From JBFWIW01 sp050253535 (GTDB lineage Bacteria > Bacillota > Clostridia > Oscillospirales > Oscillospiraceae), in assembly GCA_050253535.1 (NCBI GenBank), contig JBFWIW010000055.1, forward strand, positions 1 through 21,011: DNA of 21,011 nt, in the 5' to 3' direction. Below are positions 1 to 7,732 of this stretch, piece by piece; position 1 is the stretch's first letter, and the number at the start of each line of letters is the position of its first letter. A program made the translations under genes and the position numbers. The notes beneath the pieces were generated by a model. The model did no database searches. It saw nothing but the letters and a program-made list of their open reading frames with translations, and was not told the origin of the DNA.

Positions 1-389
1 GTAAAAAACAGTGTATTTTGTATAAGCCCAAATCTAAAAAGCAAATATGAAATAATCTAGGAAATGATAAGGGAGATTAGAAACATGATGAAGCAGATAA
101 AAAGAATTTTCAAATTTTTCTTTTTGTTATCCTTAGATTTAAACTCGCTGAAATCAATTTCAAAACCGCTTAAATACATCAGGTAAGCCAGACCCAGATC
201 CGATAAAAATATTACCCAGGAATCGTCATGTACGACATTCAAAAAGCTTTTTCCCACAATCAGACCGACTAATATTTCTCCCACCACATAGGGGATCTTT
301 ACCTTTTTGATTGAGTTGATAACCATTGGCGTAATAAATGCGAGAACCGAAATGATCAGAATCGACTGGTAGTTAATGGTTTCCGGCAT
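1..389 (-). pseudogene. CPA2/Kef-type Na+(K+)/H+ antiporter, interrupted by an in-frame TAG, runs off the window
   Basis: The start is ATG at 387-389, preceded by AGGAGGG (397-403 on the minus strand). The first 110 residues are hydrophobic and match the N-terminus of monovalent cation/proton antiporters of the CPA2 type: the segment VKIPYVVGEILVGLIVGKS is the typical first gating helix region, followed by LGLAYLMYLSGFEID, the next conserved block. The frame meets TAG at 57-59. It then continues open to the window edge as IISYLLFRFGLIQ and further hydrophobic residues, as expected for the next membrane helix. Family members are about 380 residues or longer, so 110 residues cannot be a complete antiporter. 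I infer a nonsense mutation. Readthrough or a sequencing error cannot be excluded. TAG is used as an ordinary stop elsewhere in the window (20958-20960). Confidence 0.75.
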
Positions 390-528
390 AATACATCCCT
401 CCTATGCCTCATCTTATCAATAGTATATCATATATCGTCCTGCAATTTCCAGTTTCCGGCTCAAATAGATCCTTTATGCAGCCGTATACCAACCTAAAAG
501 ATGATGCTCGGCGTTTTCCCATATCAGA

Positions 529-574
529 AATAAACGTGAAGGAGAACCCTTCCGGGTCAGCCTTCACATTTATT
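529..574 (-). terminator. Hairpin downstream of the LysR gene
   Basis: Inverted arms lie at 529-542 (AATAAACGTGAAGG) and 561-574 (CCTTCACATTTATT), with one G-U type mismatch and an 18-base loop that can itself fold partly. It lies 15 bases past the LysR stop on the minus strand and ends in TTTATTT in that direction. This suits an intrinsic terminator, though there is no long uninterrupted U tract. Confidence 0.5.
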
Positions 575-589
575 GTCCTCCATCAATTT

Positions 590-1519
590 TTAGTCAGGCG
601 ACGGCGCCGTTTTAACTGTTCCTGACAGCTCCGAGTTTAGGGACGGCGCAAGCTCTTTGACGGAATTGATAAATTTTCGTGCCGAGGTAAACAAATACCC
701 GCCTTTTTTCCATACAAGCGAAAATGGAATGATCGGCATGCCGATATCAAATGTAACGACTTTATCAGAATCGGCGCTTTCGGCCAAATAACTCTCATAC
801 AGAAAACCGCCCGCGGTTCCGGCTGTGATAAAATTGCGGATTACGTTTAGCTGATTAGTGCGCAGAAAGATATTCGGTGTAATACCATATTTGCCGAACA
901 GGTTGTGCACGAGCTCGTATTGTATATGTCCGTGCGGAAGAACAACCAGCGGCGTATTTCCAATATCAGCCGGGGTCAGCGTCTTGTGTAAAGCGAGAGG
1001 ATTGCTGTAGTGCATACAGAACATCAGCCGTTCTTCCCGTATAATATATTTTTCAAACGAAGCCGGAACTTCCAATCCGGGAACCAGCAAAACGTCCAAT
1101 TGGTTTTTTTCAAGCATTTCATATAACGGAAACAATCCTTTTTCCGTGGTAATGTTAACATCTATCTCAGGATATTTACTATGAAAATCATTATAAATCT
1201 GCGGAAGCACACAGCTGCCCACCATTGGGGATACGCCGCAGCTCAGAGTGTTGTGGGAATTTGATATATCCTTTGCAATTTCGCTCAATCGATTAAATTG
1301 CGAAAGAAACTCATTAGTATACTTCAGAAATGTCCTGCCATCTTCTGTGGGGTAAGTTCCTTTTGGGGTCCGTACCAGAAGATTTAAGCGAAGCTCCTGT
1401 TCCAGGTCACGGATAGCATTGGAAATTGCCGGCTGTGAGATGTGAAGCAATTGAGATGCTGTTTTGATGTTGCCGTTATCGCAAACAGTTTTATAGTATT
1501 GCAGTTGTGTGATGGTCAT
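590..1519 (-). CDS. LysR-type transcriptional regulator
   Basis: 309 residues, the usual LTTR length. The N-terminal winged helix-turn-helix covers residues 1-60: MTITQLQYYKTV, then TASQLLHISQPAISNAIRDLE as the recognition region, then the wing with GTYPTEDG. A periplasmic-binding-protein-like effector domain follows from about residue 90. The start at 1517-1519 is chosen because GGGAGG (complement of 1525-1530) sits 5 bases upstream. An ATG 27 bases further out lacks such a site. It is on the same strand as, and downstream of, the permease and hydrolase genes, separated from them by a strong hairpin, so it is probably transcribed on its own and may regulate that operon in response to its substrate. 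The effector is unknown. Confidence 0.92.
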   Translation of the reverse strand: MTITQLQYYKTVCDNGNIKTASQLLHISQPAISNAIRDLEQELRLNLLVRTPKGTYPTEDGRTFLKYTNEFLSQFNRLSEIAKDISNSHNTLSCGVSPMVGSCVLPQIYNDFHSKYPEIDVNITTEKGLFPLYEMLEKNQLDVLLVPGLEVPASFEKYIIREERLMFCMHYSNPLALHKTLTPADIGNTPLVVLPHGHIQYELVHNLFGKYGITPNIFLRTNQLNVIRNFITAGTAGGFLYESYLAESADSDKVVTFDIGMPIIPFSLVWKKGGYLFTSARKFINSVKELAPSLNSELSGTVKTAPSPD

Positions 1520-1614
1520 AGTAACCTCCCATGTGCTTATTCGCATAAATAGTTATGAAATTCCCCAAAGTACGGGCAATTTCCTCTCATATTGGGCAGA
1601 ATCTCAAATTCAAT

Positions 1615-1663
1615 ATACAGAGCATGCAGGGGCGCCTTTCGGCGGCTCCTGCATGCTCTGTAT
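1615..1663 (-). terminator. Long GC-rich hairpin between permease and LysR genes
   Basis: The arms 1615-1636 and 1641-1663 pair over about 22 bp (outer part ATACAGAGCATGCAGG with its complement) around a TTTC loop, with one bulge. It begins 18 bases past the permease stop. No clean U tract follows, but the stem is strong enough to act as a terminator, an mRNA 3' end stabiliser or an attenuating barrier between the operon and the regulator gene. Confidence 0.65.
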
Positions 1664-1680
1664 AAGGTTGAGTCGGTTCA

Positions 1681-2967
1681 TCAAAACGCCGGCAGTACGG
1701 TCATGGTGTAGAAAACATAGCCAACCATCAGTAAAACGGAAATCAGCCAGCCCTGTTTGAACAGAGACCTGATATCGTAACCGCCCGCGCCCATACATAT
1801 GGGGATTGCGGGAGTGGCCATAGGCGTCATAAAAGCGGTCAGGCATGCAGCAGTGATCAATACACACAGGCCAACCGGATTAGCTCCCAGTGACTGGCAG
1901 GTCAACAGGCAGATAGGAACAAAAATGTTCATAACGCCCTGATTGAGCATGAACTGGGTAACAACAAAAGGAACAATAAAGAACAGCGCGCCCAGTATGT
2001 AGTTGTTGTGAGTCCCACCGACAATGCCGGCCAGCCAGTTGCCGACGACCTCGCCCGCGCCTGTAGCTCCCAATGCGTTAGCGGTGGCAAGAGCACCGGC
2101 ATAGATAAAAACAATTGAAAGAGGAATCGCGCTGAACGCTTCCTTTTCGGTCAGAGTTCTGCACAATACGGTCAGAAGAGCACCTATAATAACAATTTTC
2201 CAAGAAGTAAAACCAAGCTGCTTGCCGAAAATCAGGCAGGAAATGACACCAAAGAAAATGACGAGACCCGCAATATCGGAGAATTTGTTAAGAGGCTTTT
2301 TTTCACCTTTGGCAATGCTCTTGTTAGCAATAGGTACAATTGGTTTATCTGGAGAAAATTTTGGAGCGAGAAAATAAGCCCACAGAATAATTATAAACAG
2401 CAGAGGCAGACGGCCAATAGTGAAGTCAATAGGATTGATCGATATGTTTTGGAACCCATAAGCCTCCAGGAAACCGTTATACTGGCCTGTTGCATTGATC
2501 GCATAACCAAACGGAAGAATAGCACAGCAGCCGATGCAGACAACGGCTAACGGAAACTGGACTTTAGAAGGAGAAACGTCAAATTGTTCACACATAGTAG
2601 TAGCCAAAGGAAATATAATGCTAAAAGCAACCATGGGGCTGGTAATAAAATTGGTCAGCAGCGCTGCAAGAATTATATAACCGAAATATGCTCGTTTGAA
2701 AGAACCACCGCAGATTTTCACAATACCTTCAGACATTTTGTCAACAAAACTTGTGCGGTTAAGTGCTGCGGATATAACAAACATGCCCACGATGATGACA
2801 GTGCTGGTGCTGGAGAATCCAGAAAGAGCTGTGCCTGCGTCCAAACAATTAGTCAAAACCAGCGCAACCAGGGTAATCAGAGCAGTCAGACCCATTGGAA
2901 TCTTGTTCAGCGCGTAGCTGATTAATGAGAACGCAAAGATTATAATGCAGATAGTCAACTGAGACAC
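1681..2967 (-). CDS. SLC13/DASS-like anion permease
   Basis: 428 residues with roughly 11-12 hydrophobic segments. It matches the SLC13 (divalent anion:Na+ symporter)/ion transporter superfamily in pattern: a repeated two-half architecture, an ASTSTVIIVGMF-like helix in the first half, LTNFITSPMVAFSIIFPLA with the Asn-Phe-hairpin signature, and a second-half counterpart FMTPMATPAIPICMGAGGY. The start chosen is GTG at 2965-2967, because AGGGGGAGG (complement of 2974-2982) lies just upstream. A longer TTG-initiated frame up to 3021 would overlap the hydrolase gene and has no such site. It follows the amidohydrolase by 38 bases, so the two are probably co-transcribed. It likely imports the substrate or exports/imports the product of that enzyme, perhaps a carboxylate. 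Exact substrate and ion coupling cannot be read from the sequence. Confidence 0.88.
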   Translation of the reverse strand: MSQLTICIIIFAFSLISYALNKIPMGLTALITLVALVLTNCLDAGTALSGFSSTSTVIIVGMFVISAALNRTSFVDKMSEGIVKICGGSFKRAYFGYIILAALLTNFITSPMVAFSIIFPLATTMCEQFDVSPSKVQFPLAVVCIGCCAILPFGYAINATGQYNGFLEAYGFQNISINPIDFTIGRLPLLFIIILWAYFLAPKFSPDKPIVPIANKSIAKGEKKPLNKFSDIAGLVIFFGVISCLIFGKQLGFTSWKIVIIGALLTVLCRTLTEKEAFSAIPLSIVFIYAGALATANALGATGAGEVVGNWLAGIVGGTHNNYILGALFFIVPFVVTQFMLNQGVMNIFVPICLLTCQSLGANPVGLCVLITAACLTAFMTPMATPAIPICMGAGGYDIRSLFKQGWLISVLLMVGYVFYTMTVLPAF

Positions 2968-3005
2968 GAGTATCCTCCCCCTTATATAATTTTTCTGCTT
3001 GGCAT

Positions 3006-4214
3006 TTAACTGGTTTTGCAAAAAGCTTCCCTGGCCTTCCGGCGATCTTCAGTTGCAGCATCGCCGATTTTTCGATTAGCTTCACGGCTGCGGCGTGGGG
3101 TAAAAATTTTACTGCCGACACAAGTAAACCTGGAATTCAAACGGGTATCGCCAATTAATTCGGCCTTGTCGCAGTCGGTATAAGCAAACGTGCCGGATTT
3201 TAATTCAAATGCGGTAAAATCAGCAGGTTCACCGACAGTGACAACCAGAGATTTGTCGGCCAGACCAAGTCTTTTCACCGGACTCACCGTAACCATGCGG
3301 ATCGCTTCCTCAAGACTTACGCCTAAACCGAGAAACTTTGAGATAGTGGTGGGCATATCAAATACCGGCCCGTTTACATCGGAGATATGTAAATCGGTTG
3401 ACAGACTGTCCGCCTGGAATCCCTGCGCCATAGCTTTTTGCGCAGTTGAGAACGTGAAGCTGTTGATACCGTGCCCCACATCAAAAATAACGCCCCGCCT
3501 GCGGGCCTCCCATACGCAGTTTTTTACGGCATTATCTTCGCCCAGTATGCCGGAATCAGTCCGGGCAAAACTATGAGTGAGCATATCGCCTTTTTTCAAA
3601 TAACTAAGGATAGTCTCGGTTGACAGAGCGCAGCGGGTAGCGTGAACACAGAAATGAGTACCCAATTCATCGCACATCCGACGCACGGATTGCAGCGCAC
3701 CTAAAGGATCGGTACACATGTTATTGGTAATGCGTACTTTCAGGCCGATGAGTTCGTCTTTGTGCCGGAGAAATGCGGCTTTGCAGGCATCTTCATCAAG
3801 GTTACTCATATCCGTGAGTTCATAACCATAGATCGGAACTCCGATACGGGAAATGTTAAGATAGGACTTGTACTTTAAATCAGTGGACCAACGAACGTAC
3901 TTACGAAAATCATCGAAATTGTCCGCACCGGCGCTGCCGGGGTCAATGGCATAAGTAACGCCAAAAGGCAGGAAGTACCGCTGAGGATCAACGCCGATAT
4001 TATCCGGTGCATCGTAATAGAAGTGGGCATGGTCATCTACCCAGCCGGGGGTAATGGTTAGGCCGGATGCATCAATGATTTCTTCTGCGGGAAATACAAT
4101 GGTATCTTCTATTGCGGAAACGATGCCGTTTTCCACCAGAATATCCTTGACTGCGCGTTTTCCGTCAAGCACATTCAGAATGGATGCGCCGTGAACAAGA
4201 TAGCTTTTGAACAT
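3006..4214 (-). CDS. COG3964-type amidohydrolase/deacetylase (dihydroorotase-like metallohydrolase)
   Basis: 402 residues of the amidohydrolase superfamily. Metal-centre residues visible are HAH at 62-64, Lys159 in GLKVRI (candidate carboxylated lysine), His191 in CVHATR, His214 in LTHSF and Asp274 in STDLH. The pattern, with the GWVDDHAHFYY segment and the STDLHISD block, fits the COG3964 group, which is often misannotated as dihydroorotase. From memory, a studied member of that group deacetylates acetyl-(R)-mandelate-like esters, and others are annotated as deacetylases. The exact substrate here is not deducible. AGGAG (complement of 4221-4225) precedes the ATG at 4212-4214. It heads the operon with the permease. 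Palindromes at 4241-4259 and 4266-4280 in the leader suggest regulation. The Arg/Lys-rich C-terminal tail after about residue 370 is somewhat longer than usual. Confidence 0.85.
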   Translation of the reverse strand: MFKSYLVHGASILNVLDGKRAVKDILVENGIVSAIEDTIVFPAEEIIDASGLTITPGWVDDHAHFYYDAPDNIGVDPQRYFLPFGVTYAIDPGSAGADNFDDFRKYVRWSTDLKYKSYLNISRIGVPIYGYELTDMSNLDEDACKAAFLRHKDELIGLKVRITNNMCTDPLGALQSVRRMCDELGTHFCVHATRCALSTETILSYLKKGDMLTHSFARTDSGILGEDNAVKNCVWEARRRGVIFDVGHGINSFTFSTAQKAMAQGFQADSLSTDLHISDVNGPVFDMPTTISKFLGLGVSLEEAIRMVTVSPVKRLGLADKSLVVTVGEPADFTAFELKSGTFAYTDCDKAELIGDTRLNSRFTCVGSKIFTPRRSREANRKIGDAATEDRRKAREAFCKTS

Positions 4215-4240
4215 ATTTTACTCCTTGCTAAAACAAATCG

Positions 4241-4280
4241 TTCGTTTCCGGAAAACGAATTCTCTCAGCTAAATTAGCTG
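4241..4280 (-). promoter_or_regulatory. Two adjacent palindromes in the leader of the hydrolase-permease operon
   Basis: Positions 4241-4259 read TTCGTTTCCGGAAAACGAA, a palindrome with one extra base. Positions 4266-4280 read CAGCTAAATTAGCTG, a perfect 15-base palindrome around a central A. Both are 27 to 66 bases upstream of the ATG on the minus strand, just downstream of an AT-rich stretch with a TATTAT-like -10 candidate. They look like operators for a dimeric regulator. Which regulator binds is unknown. Confidence 0.45.
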
Positions 4281-4361
4281 CTTATAATATTAAATTAGAA
4301 CTTATGTTTTGTAAAATAGCAAAATCTTTGATGGGTCAACGTAATGAAAACTCAGCTTTAT

Positions 4362-4425
4362 GTAAAGCAACGGGACATTTCATTTGCCTGAAATTGAGGT
4401 AAATGGAACGTCCCGTTGTCTTTAC
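4362..4425. repeat. Long near-perfect inverted repeat (hairpin)
   Basis: The left arm, 4362 to about 4389, begins GTAAAGCAACGGGAC. The right arm, about 4397-4425, ends GTCCCGTTGTCTTTAC. Apart from one bulge and a few wobble-type mismatches they are complementary over about 27 bp, with a short loop around GAAATTG. A T-rich run (4426-4435) follows on the plus strand. No plus-strand gene ends here. It could be a terminator of a small RNA, a relic of a lost gene's 3' end, or a miniature repeat element. Confidence 0.6.
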
Positions 4426-4529
4426 TTTTATTTTTGGCGAAGGGTACACCCTGCCGCGCCGCGGGGCATACTCATTGCCGGTCATCATTTTGGGCGACAA
4501 AAAGCAATTCGTTCTACTATGTCGTCATT

Positions 4530-4550
4530 TTGTTCTGCGTTATAGAACAA
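4530..4550. promoter_or_regulatory. Operator-like palindrome TTGTTCT-N7-AGAACAA
   Basis: A perfect inverted repeat with 7-bp arms and a 7-base centre. A related site with the same spacing, GTTCT-N7-AGAAT, occurs at 7935-7951, and the bases before both (TTCTAC, then TCGT-ATTTT) also match. This suggests that both intergenic regions descend from one duplicated regulatory segment. Confidence 0.5.
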
Positions 4551-5198
4551 TTATGTGTGCCTCGAACAATGATTATATACGTTCTGTCCATAATTTTACA
4601 AATTTGAATTTAGCAAGAACTTGCTTATCATGTTAATTCAGCACAACTCAATATATGGGGTGTGGTAACTGCCGCCAATAAACATTCAAATATCTTATCA
4701 CGGGAGCTTGTTCGGTTAAATCTATAAAATAATAAACTGCCGTATTTCAAAGAATCCCACTGAATTTTGATGCCAGAAGCCTTAGCATTTGCTATTGGCG
4801 GTCGGCAAAGCATATCGCTATTGGAATTGAATATTTTATATAATGATGCGTATATCCAACATAAACAGGCTTTCTGTGCCTCCGTTATTAGTCGCATTGA
4901 ACAGCAATCATACCCACTGTATCCTATATTTTCCGGCAGATACTTACATTGGTATCCATTCCGCTTCTTGATAATATACCAGCCGGAATTTCCCTATACA
5001 AGCCGCCGAAGCATTACGAGATATTCCCGTAAGCCTATAATATCAATCTTTTCACTATAGGAACAGGCCGCTAAAATCTTAGTCGCTTCTTTAAGTATTC
5101 TGCTCTTAGGCGGCAATTATTTCTTGTCCGCCCCTTTGAGATAATAACACTAAAATAGAATTATATGTGATTTTTCTCCTAAAACCCTTTAAAACCTA

Positions 5199-5280
5199 TT
5201 GACAAACTCTCCGTGTTCATCTAAACTTTAGTTGTTCATAATATAGAACGGTGAACGATTAATAAGAACAGTCAAGGAGG
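5199..5280 (+). promoter_or_regulatory. Promoter/operator block of the aldehyde dehydrogenase-aldolase operon
   Basis: TTGACA (5199-5204) and TAAACT (5222-5227) are spaced by 17 bases. GTTC-N8-GAAC follows at 5234-5249, then more GAAC half sites at 5253-5256 and 5266-5269, and a perfect AAGGAGG (5274-5280). The same arrangement of half sites (offsets 0, 7 and 20) and the same ribosome binding site recur at 8068-8115 before the TRAP genes. The gene served by this site is broken (see 5281-5672), so the mRNA leader to the dehydrogenase is unusually long. Confidence 0.6.
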
Positions 5281-5672
5281 TGTAACCATACTATTTCGGG
5301 GAAGGCGGGCGAGCAGAAGGATGTGTCCATCTGCCCCGGATTTCCGTCAGCCGCCGTTCACAAGCCGGAGGGGACCGTGTTCTGGAGTCTGGGATTTCGG
5401 GTCCCCACAGTACTATAGATACCAACAAAAACCTGGCAAAACCAGAGGCAGAGCCGAAACCGGCGTTGCCTGATAAGCAATGCACGCGCCCGGTATAATA
5501 TTGCAGATGTTTGCAACGGCACCGATTTTATCGTTCCCGGCACTTTATTACCGGCAGCATTACGGATTTAAATATTATGCACACCGACCGGTTACCGGCA
5601 ATTCCTCCGGCGCCCGGTCCGTATTTGGCAGCCGGATTTTAGCGGGGACAGCTTCACCGTCAGTTTTATAGG
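5281..5672 (+). pseudogene. Remnant of a 2-oxopent-4-enoate hydratase (MhpD/DmpE family)
   Basis: Pieces of the hydratase family appear in order but in three different frames. From 5424 comes NLAKPEAEPKPALPDKQ, resembling the family's PKvEaEiAFvL block. From 5494 comes YNIADVCNGTDFIVPGTLL, resembling the tIaDv..at.fviPalEi block, ending at a TAA. A third frame then gives RPVTGNSSGARSVFGSR, resembling the DtvaDNaSsgrfvlG block, followed by ILAGTASPSV and a stop near 5669. Frameshifts, stops and the absent start exclude function. The intact RBS at 5274-5280 would have served this gene. Hydratase, acylating aldehyde dehydrogenase and aldolase are the usual three-gene lower meta-cleavage set, and this position fits it. 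The assignment rests on remembered family motifs and needs a translated search. Confidence 0.65.
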
Positions 5673-5723
5673 ATGTGGAGCCTGACGGTCAAATTAATAA
5701 AACAATCTGGAAAGGAAAGAAAC

Positions 5724-6593
5724 ATGGGCAAAATTAAGGTAGGCATCATCGGCCCCGGGAATATCGGAACCGATTTGATGTACAAGGTAATGAAAAGCAA
5801 AAATCTTCAGATGCACATGATGGCCGGCATCATTGAGTCGGAAGGAATTAAACGTGCGGCAGGTCTGGGTTTTTTGACCTCGATTAAAGGCGTAGACGCA
5901 ATAGCGGCAGACCCGGACATAAAAATCGTATTTGAAGCGACCAGCGCAAAGGCGCATTTACATAACGCGCCCATCCTGAAAGCGGCGGGAAAAATCGTAA
6001 TAGATATGACGCCGGCGGCGGTGGGACCTTATGTGGTACCGTGTGTAAATCTCGATCAATTGGCACATGTGGATAATTTCAACATGGTAACCTGCGGCGG
6101 TCAGGCAACAATTCCGATCGCATATGCAATTAATCGCGTGGCGGATTCTGAGTATACCGAAATCGTTGCGTGTATTTCTTCAAAGAGCGCGGGACCGGGT
6201 ACCCGCTCGAACATCGACGAATTTACACAGACGACCAAACGGGCTATTGAAAAAATTGGCGGCGCGGACAGAGCCAAGGCGCTTATCGTCTTAAATCCTG
6301 CCGATCCCCCGATTATGATGACGAATACCATTTATTCTCTTGTAAAAAATCCGGACGAGAAAAAGATTATTGAATCAGTCGACGATATCGTTAAGCAGAT
6401 TCAGGCTTATGTCCCTGGTTATAAACTTCGCGTTCCTCCTGTCATTGACGGTAATAAAGTAACCGTAATTATTCAGGTGGAAGGCGCGGGAGACTTTTTG
6501 CCGAAATATGCCGGTAATCTCGACATCATCAACCAGGCGGCGGTCGCGGTCGCAGAAAAAGTTGCCGCGAATCTGCTTGACAGGGAGGGTTAA
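5724..6593 (+). CDS. mhpF: Acetaldehyde dehydrogenase (acylating)
   Basis: 289 residues. It converts acetaldehyde, CoA and NAD+ to acetyl-CoA and NADH in the cytoplasm, normally in a channelled complex with the aldolase encoded next. Residues 5-15 (KVGIIGPGNIG) form the Rossmann dinucleotide-binding motif. Cys124 in VTCGGQAT is the catalytic thiol, and NIDEFTQTT further on is typical of the DmpF/MhpF family. The start ATG at 5724 has AAAGGAAAG a few bases upstream. A longer frame from 5673 has no good RBS and would add an atypical N-terminal extension. The aldolase starts 5 bases after the stop. The promoter probably lies at 5199-5230, with the decayed hydratase in between. The gene appears intact and of normal length. 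Confidence 0.93.
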   Translation: MGKIKVGIIGPGNIGTDLMYKVMKSKNLQMHMMAGIIESEGIKRAAGLGFLTSIKGVDAIAADPDIKIVFEATSAKAHLHNAPILKAAGKIVIDMTPAAVGPYVVPCVNLDQLAHVDNFNMVTCGGQATIPIAYAINRVADSEYTEIVACISSKSAGPGTRSNIDEFTQTTKRAIEKIGGADRAKALIVLNPADPPIMMTNTIYSLVKNPDEKKIIESVDDIVKQIQAYVPGYKLRVPPVIDGNKVTVIIQVEGAGDFLPKYAGNLDIINQAAVAVAEKVAANLLDREG

Positions 6594-6598
6594 CAGCC

Positions 6599-7609
6599 AT
6601 GGAAAAAAAGTTTATCAAGATTGTTGACACAACGATGCGTGACGGAAGCCACGCCGTAAGCCACAGCTATACGGTCGATCAGGTCTCGGCGATAGCCGCA
6701 GGCCTTGACAAAGTCGGCGTCGGTCTTATCGAAATCGCCCACGGCGATGGCATATCCGGCTCCTCCATAAACTACGGTTTTTCAAAGACCTGGGAAATGG
6801 ACCTCATCAAAGCAGCCAGCGGCGTCATGAAGAACGCGAAGCTCACAGTTCTCCTGATCCCAGGCATCGGGACGATAGAGGATCTGGAGCAGGCGAAGGA
6901 GTACGGCGCCCAGGTTGTGCGCCTCGCCACCCACGTGACGGAGGCGGATATCGCTATCCAGCATGTCCAGCACGCGAAAAAGATCGGAATGATGGCGGTC
7001 GGGTTTCTGATGATGACGCACATGGCGTCGCCGGAAAAAATCCTTGAGCAGGCCAAAATCTTCGAAGATGCGGGCGCAGATTATGTGAACCTCGCGGATT
7101 CCTCCGGACATCTGCTGCCGGACGATGTCCGTGCCAGAGTTTCGCTCCTCAAGAAGTCTCTTAATATCCCGGTGGGCTTCCACGCGCACAACAACCTGGG
7201 CCTTGCCATTGGTAACTCGATCGCGGCGGCACAGGAGGGCGTCGACTATCTCGACGCGACCTGCCGCGGACTCGGCGCCGGCGCCGGAAACGCGCAGCTT
7301 GAGGTGCTCTGCTCCGTACTCGACATGATGGGCTTCGATACGGGCATCGACCTCTTCGGCGTTATGGATGTCGCGGAAGATATCGTTGCGCCGATGATGC
7401 AGCGGCCGCAGACCATAAACACCGCCTCGCTGATGCTCGGTTATGCGGGCGTCTACTCCAGCTTCCTGCTCCACACCTACAAGGCCGCGGAGAGGTTCAA
7501 GCTCAGCCCGAGAGAGATTCTCGTTGAGCTCGGACGCCGCAAAATGGTCGGCGGACAGGAAGACATGATCATTGATGTCGCCTTCGAGCTTTCACAGTCA
7601 AAAAAATAA
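6599..7609 (+). CDS. mhpE: 4-hydroxy-2-oxovalerate aldolase
   Basis: 336 residues, slightly short but normal for the DmpG/MhpE family. It splits 4-hydroxy-2-oxovalerate (4-hydroxy-2-oxopentanoate) into pyruvate and acetaldehyde and passes the aldehyde to the partner dehydrogenase. It has the HMGL-like TIM barrel start VDTTMRDGSHAVSH (Arg14, Asp15 and the following His residues), the divalent metal ligands in HAHNN (His195, His197) and the GLGAGAGNAQLE segment late in the barrel. The C-terminal helices that contact the dehydrogenase are present. GGGAGG (6583-6588) within the end of mhpF precedes the ATG, so translation is likely coupled. The base composition is visibly GC-richer than in mhpF, perhaps because the two genes have different histories, but I cannot quantify this. 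A strong terminator follows at 7682-7732. Confidence 0.94.
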   Translation: MEKKFIKIVDTTMRDGSHAVSHSYTVDQVSAIAAGLDKVGVGLIEIAHGDGISGSSINYGFSKTWEMDLIKAASGVMKNAKLTVLLIPGIGTIEDLEQAKEYGAQVVRLATHVTEADIAIQHVQHAKKIGMMAVGFLMMTHMASPEKILEQAKIFEDAGADYVNLADSSGHLLPDDVRARVSLLKKSLNIPVGFHAHNNLGLAIGNSIAAAQEGVDYLDATCRGLGAGAGNAQLEVLCSVLDMMGFDTGIDLFGVMDVAEDIVAPMMQRPQTINTASLMLGYAGVYSSFLLHTYKAAERFKLSPREILVELGRRKMVGGQEDMIIDVAFELSQSKK

Positions 7610-7660
7610 TTGAAATGAAAATGTTCTGTCCTCAGAAATTTTCCAAATGGCACAAACAAA

Positions 7661-7732
7661 GCAGCGGAACGCTGCTGCATACAGAAAAAGGCGGAGTATA
7701 CAATACCATCTTGTGTACTCCGCCTTTTTCTG
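7661..7732 (+). terminator. Terminator of the mhpFE operon
   Basis: A small hairpin GCAGCG-GAA-CGCTGC (7661-7675) is followed by a 20-bp stem with arms 7682-7701 and 7713-7732 (CAGAAAAAGGCGGAG with its complement), one mismatch, and an 11-base loop. The descending arm contains CCTTTTT. It reads well in both directions. Confidence 0.8.

Larger units (their letters stand above)
4215..5198. other. Gene-poor intergenic stretch
   Basis: About 1 kb between the minus-strand hydrolase operon and the plus-strand operator block. It is AT-rich and has no open frame with recognisable protein similarity. Besides the palindromes, the hairpin at 4362-4425 and the GTTCT/AGAAC site, positions 4630-5150 contain frames broken by frequent stops that I could not assign to a family. 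It may be the remains of a lost regulator gene, but nothing in the sequence proves this. Confidence 0.5.

Noticed and set aside
404..625. Small plus-strand frame beside the LysR gene
   Set aside because: No RBS; it overlaps the LysR 3' end and its terminator hairpin.
1681..3021. Longer TTG-started version of the permease overlapping the hydrolase gene
   Set aside because: The GTG at 2965-2967 has a near-perfect Shine-Dalgarno (AGGGGGAGG) at the right distance; the TTG has none and would force an overlap.
4767..5060. Possible 97-codon gene in the intergenic stretch
   Set aside because: No ribosome binding site, no recognisable similarity and AT-rich composition; treated as non-coding or decayed.
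6782..7474. Long open frame on the minus strand opposite the aldolase gene
   Set aside because: It is fully inside a gene with clear family motifs, is rich in His/Arg as expected of an antisense shadow, and has no recognisable domain.
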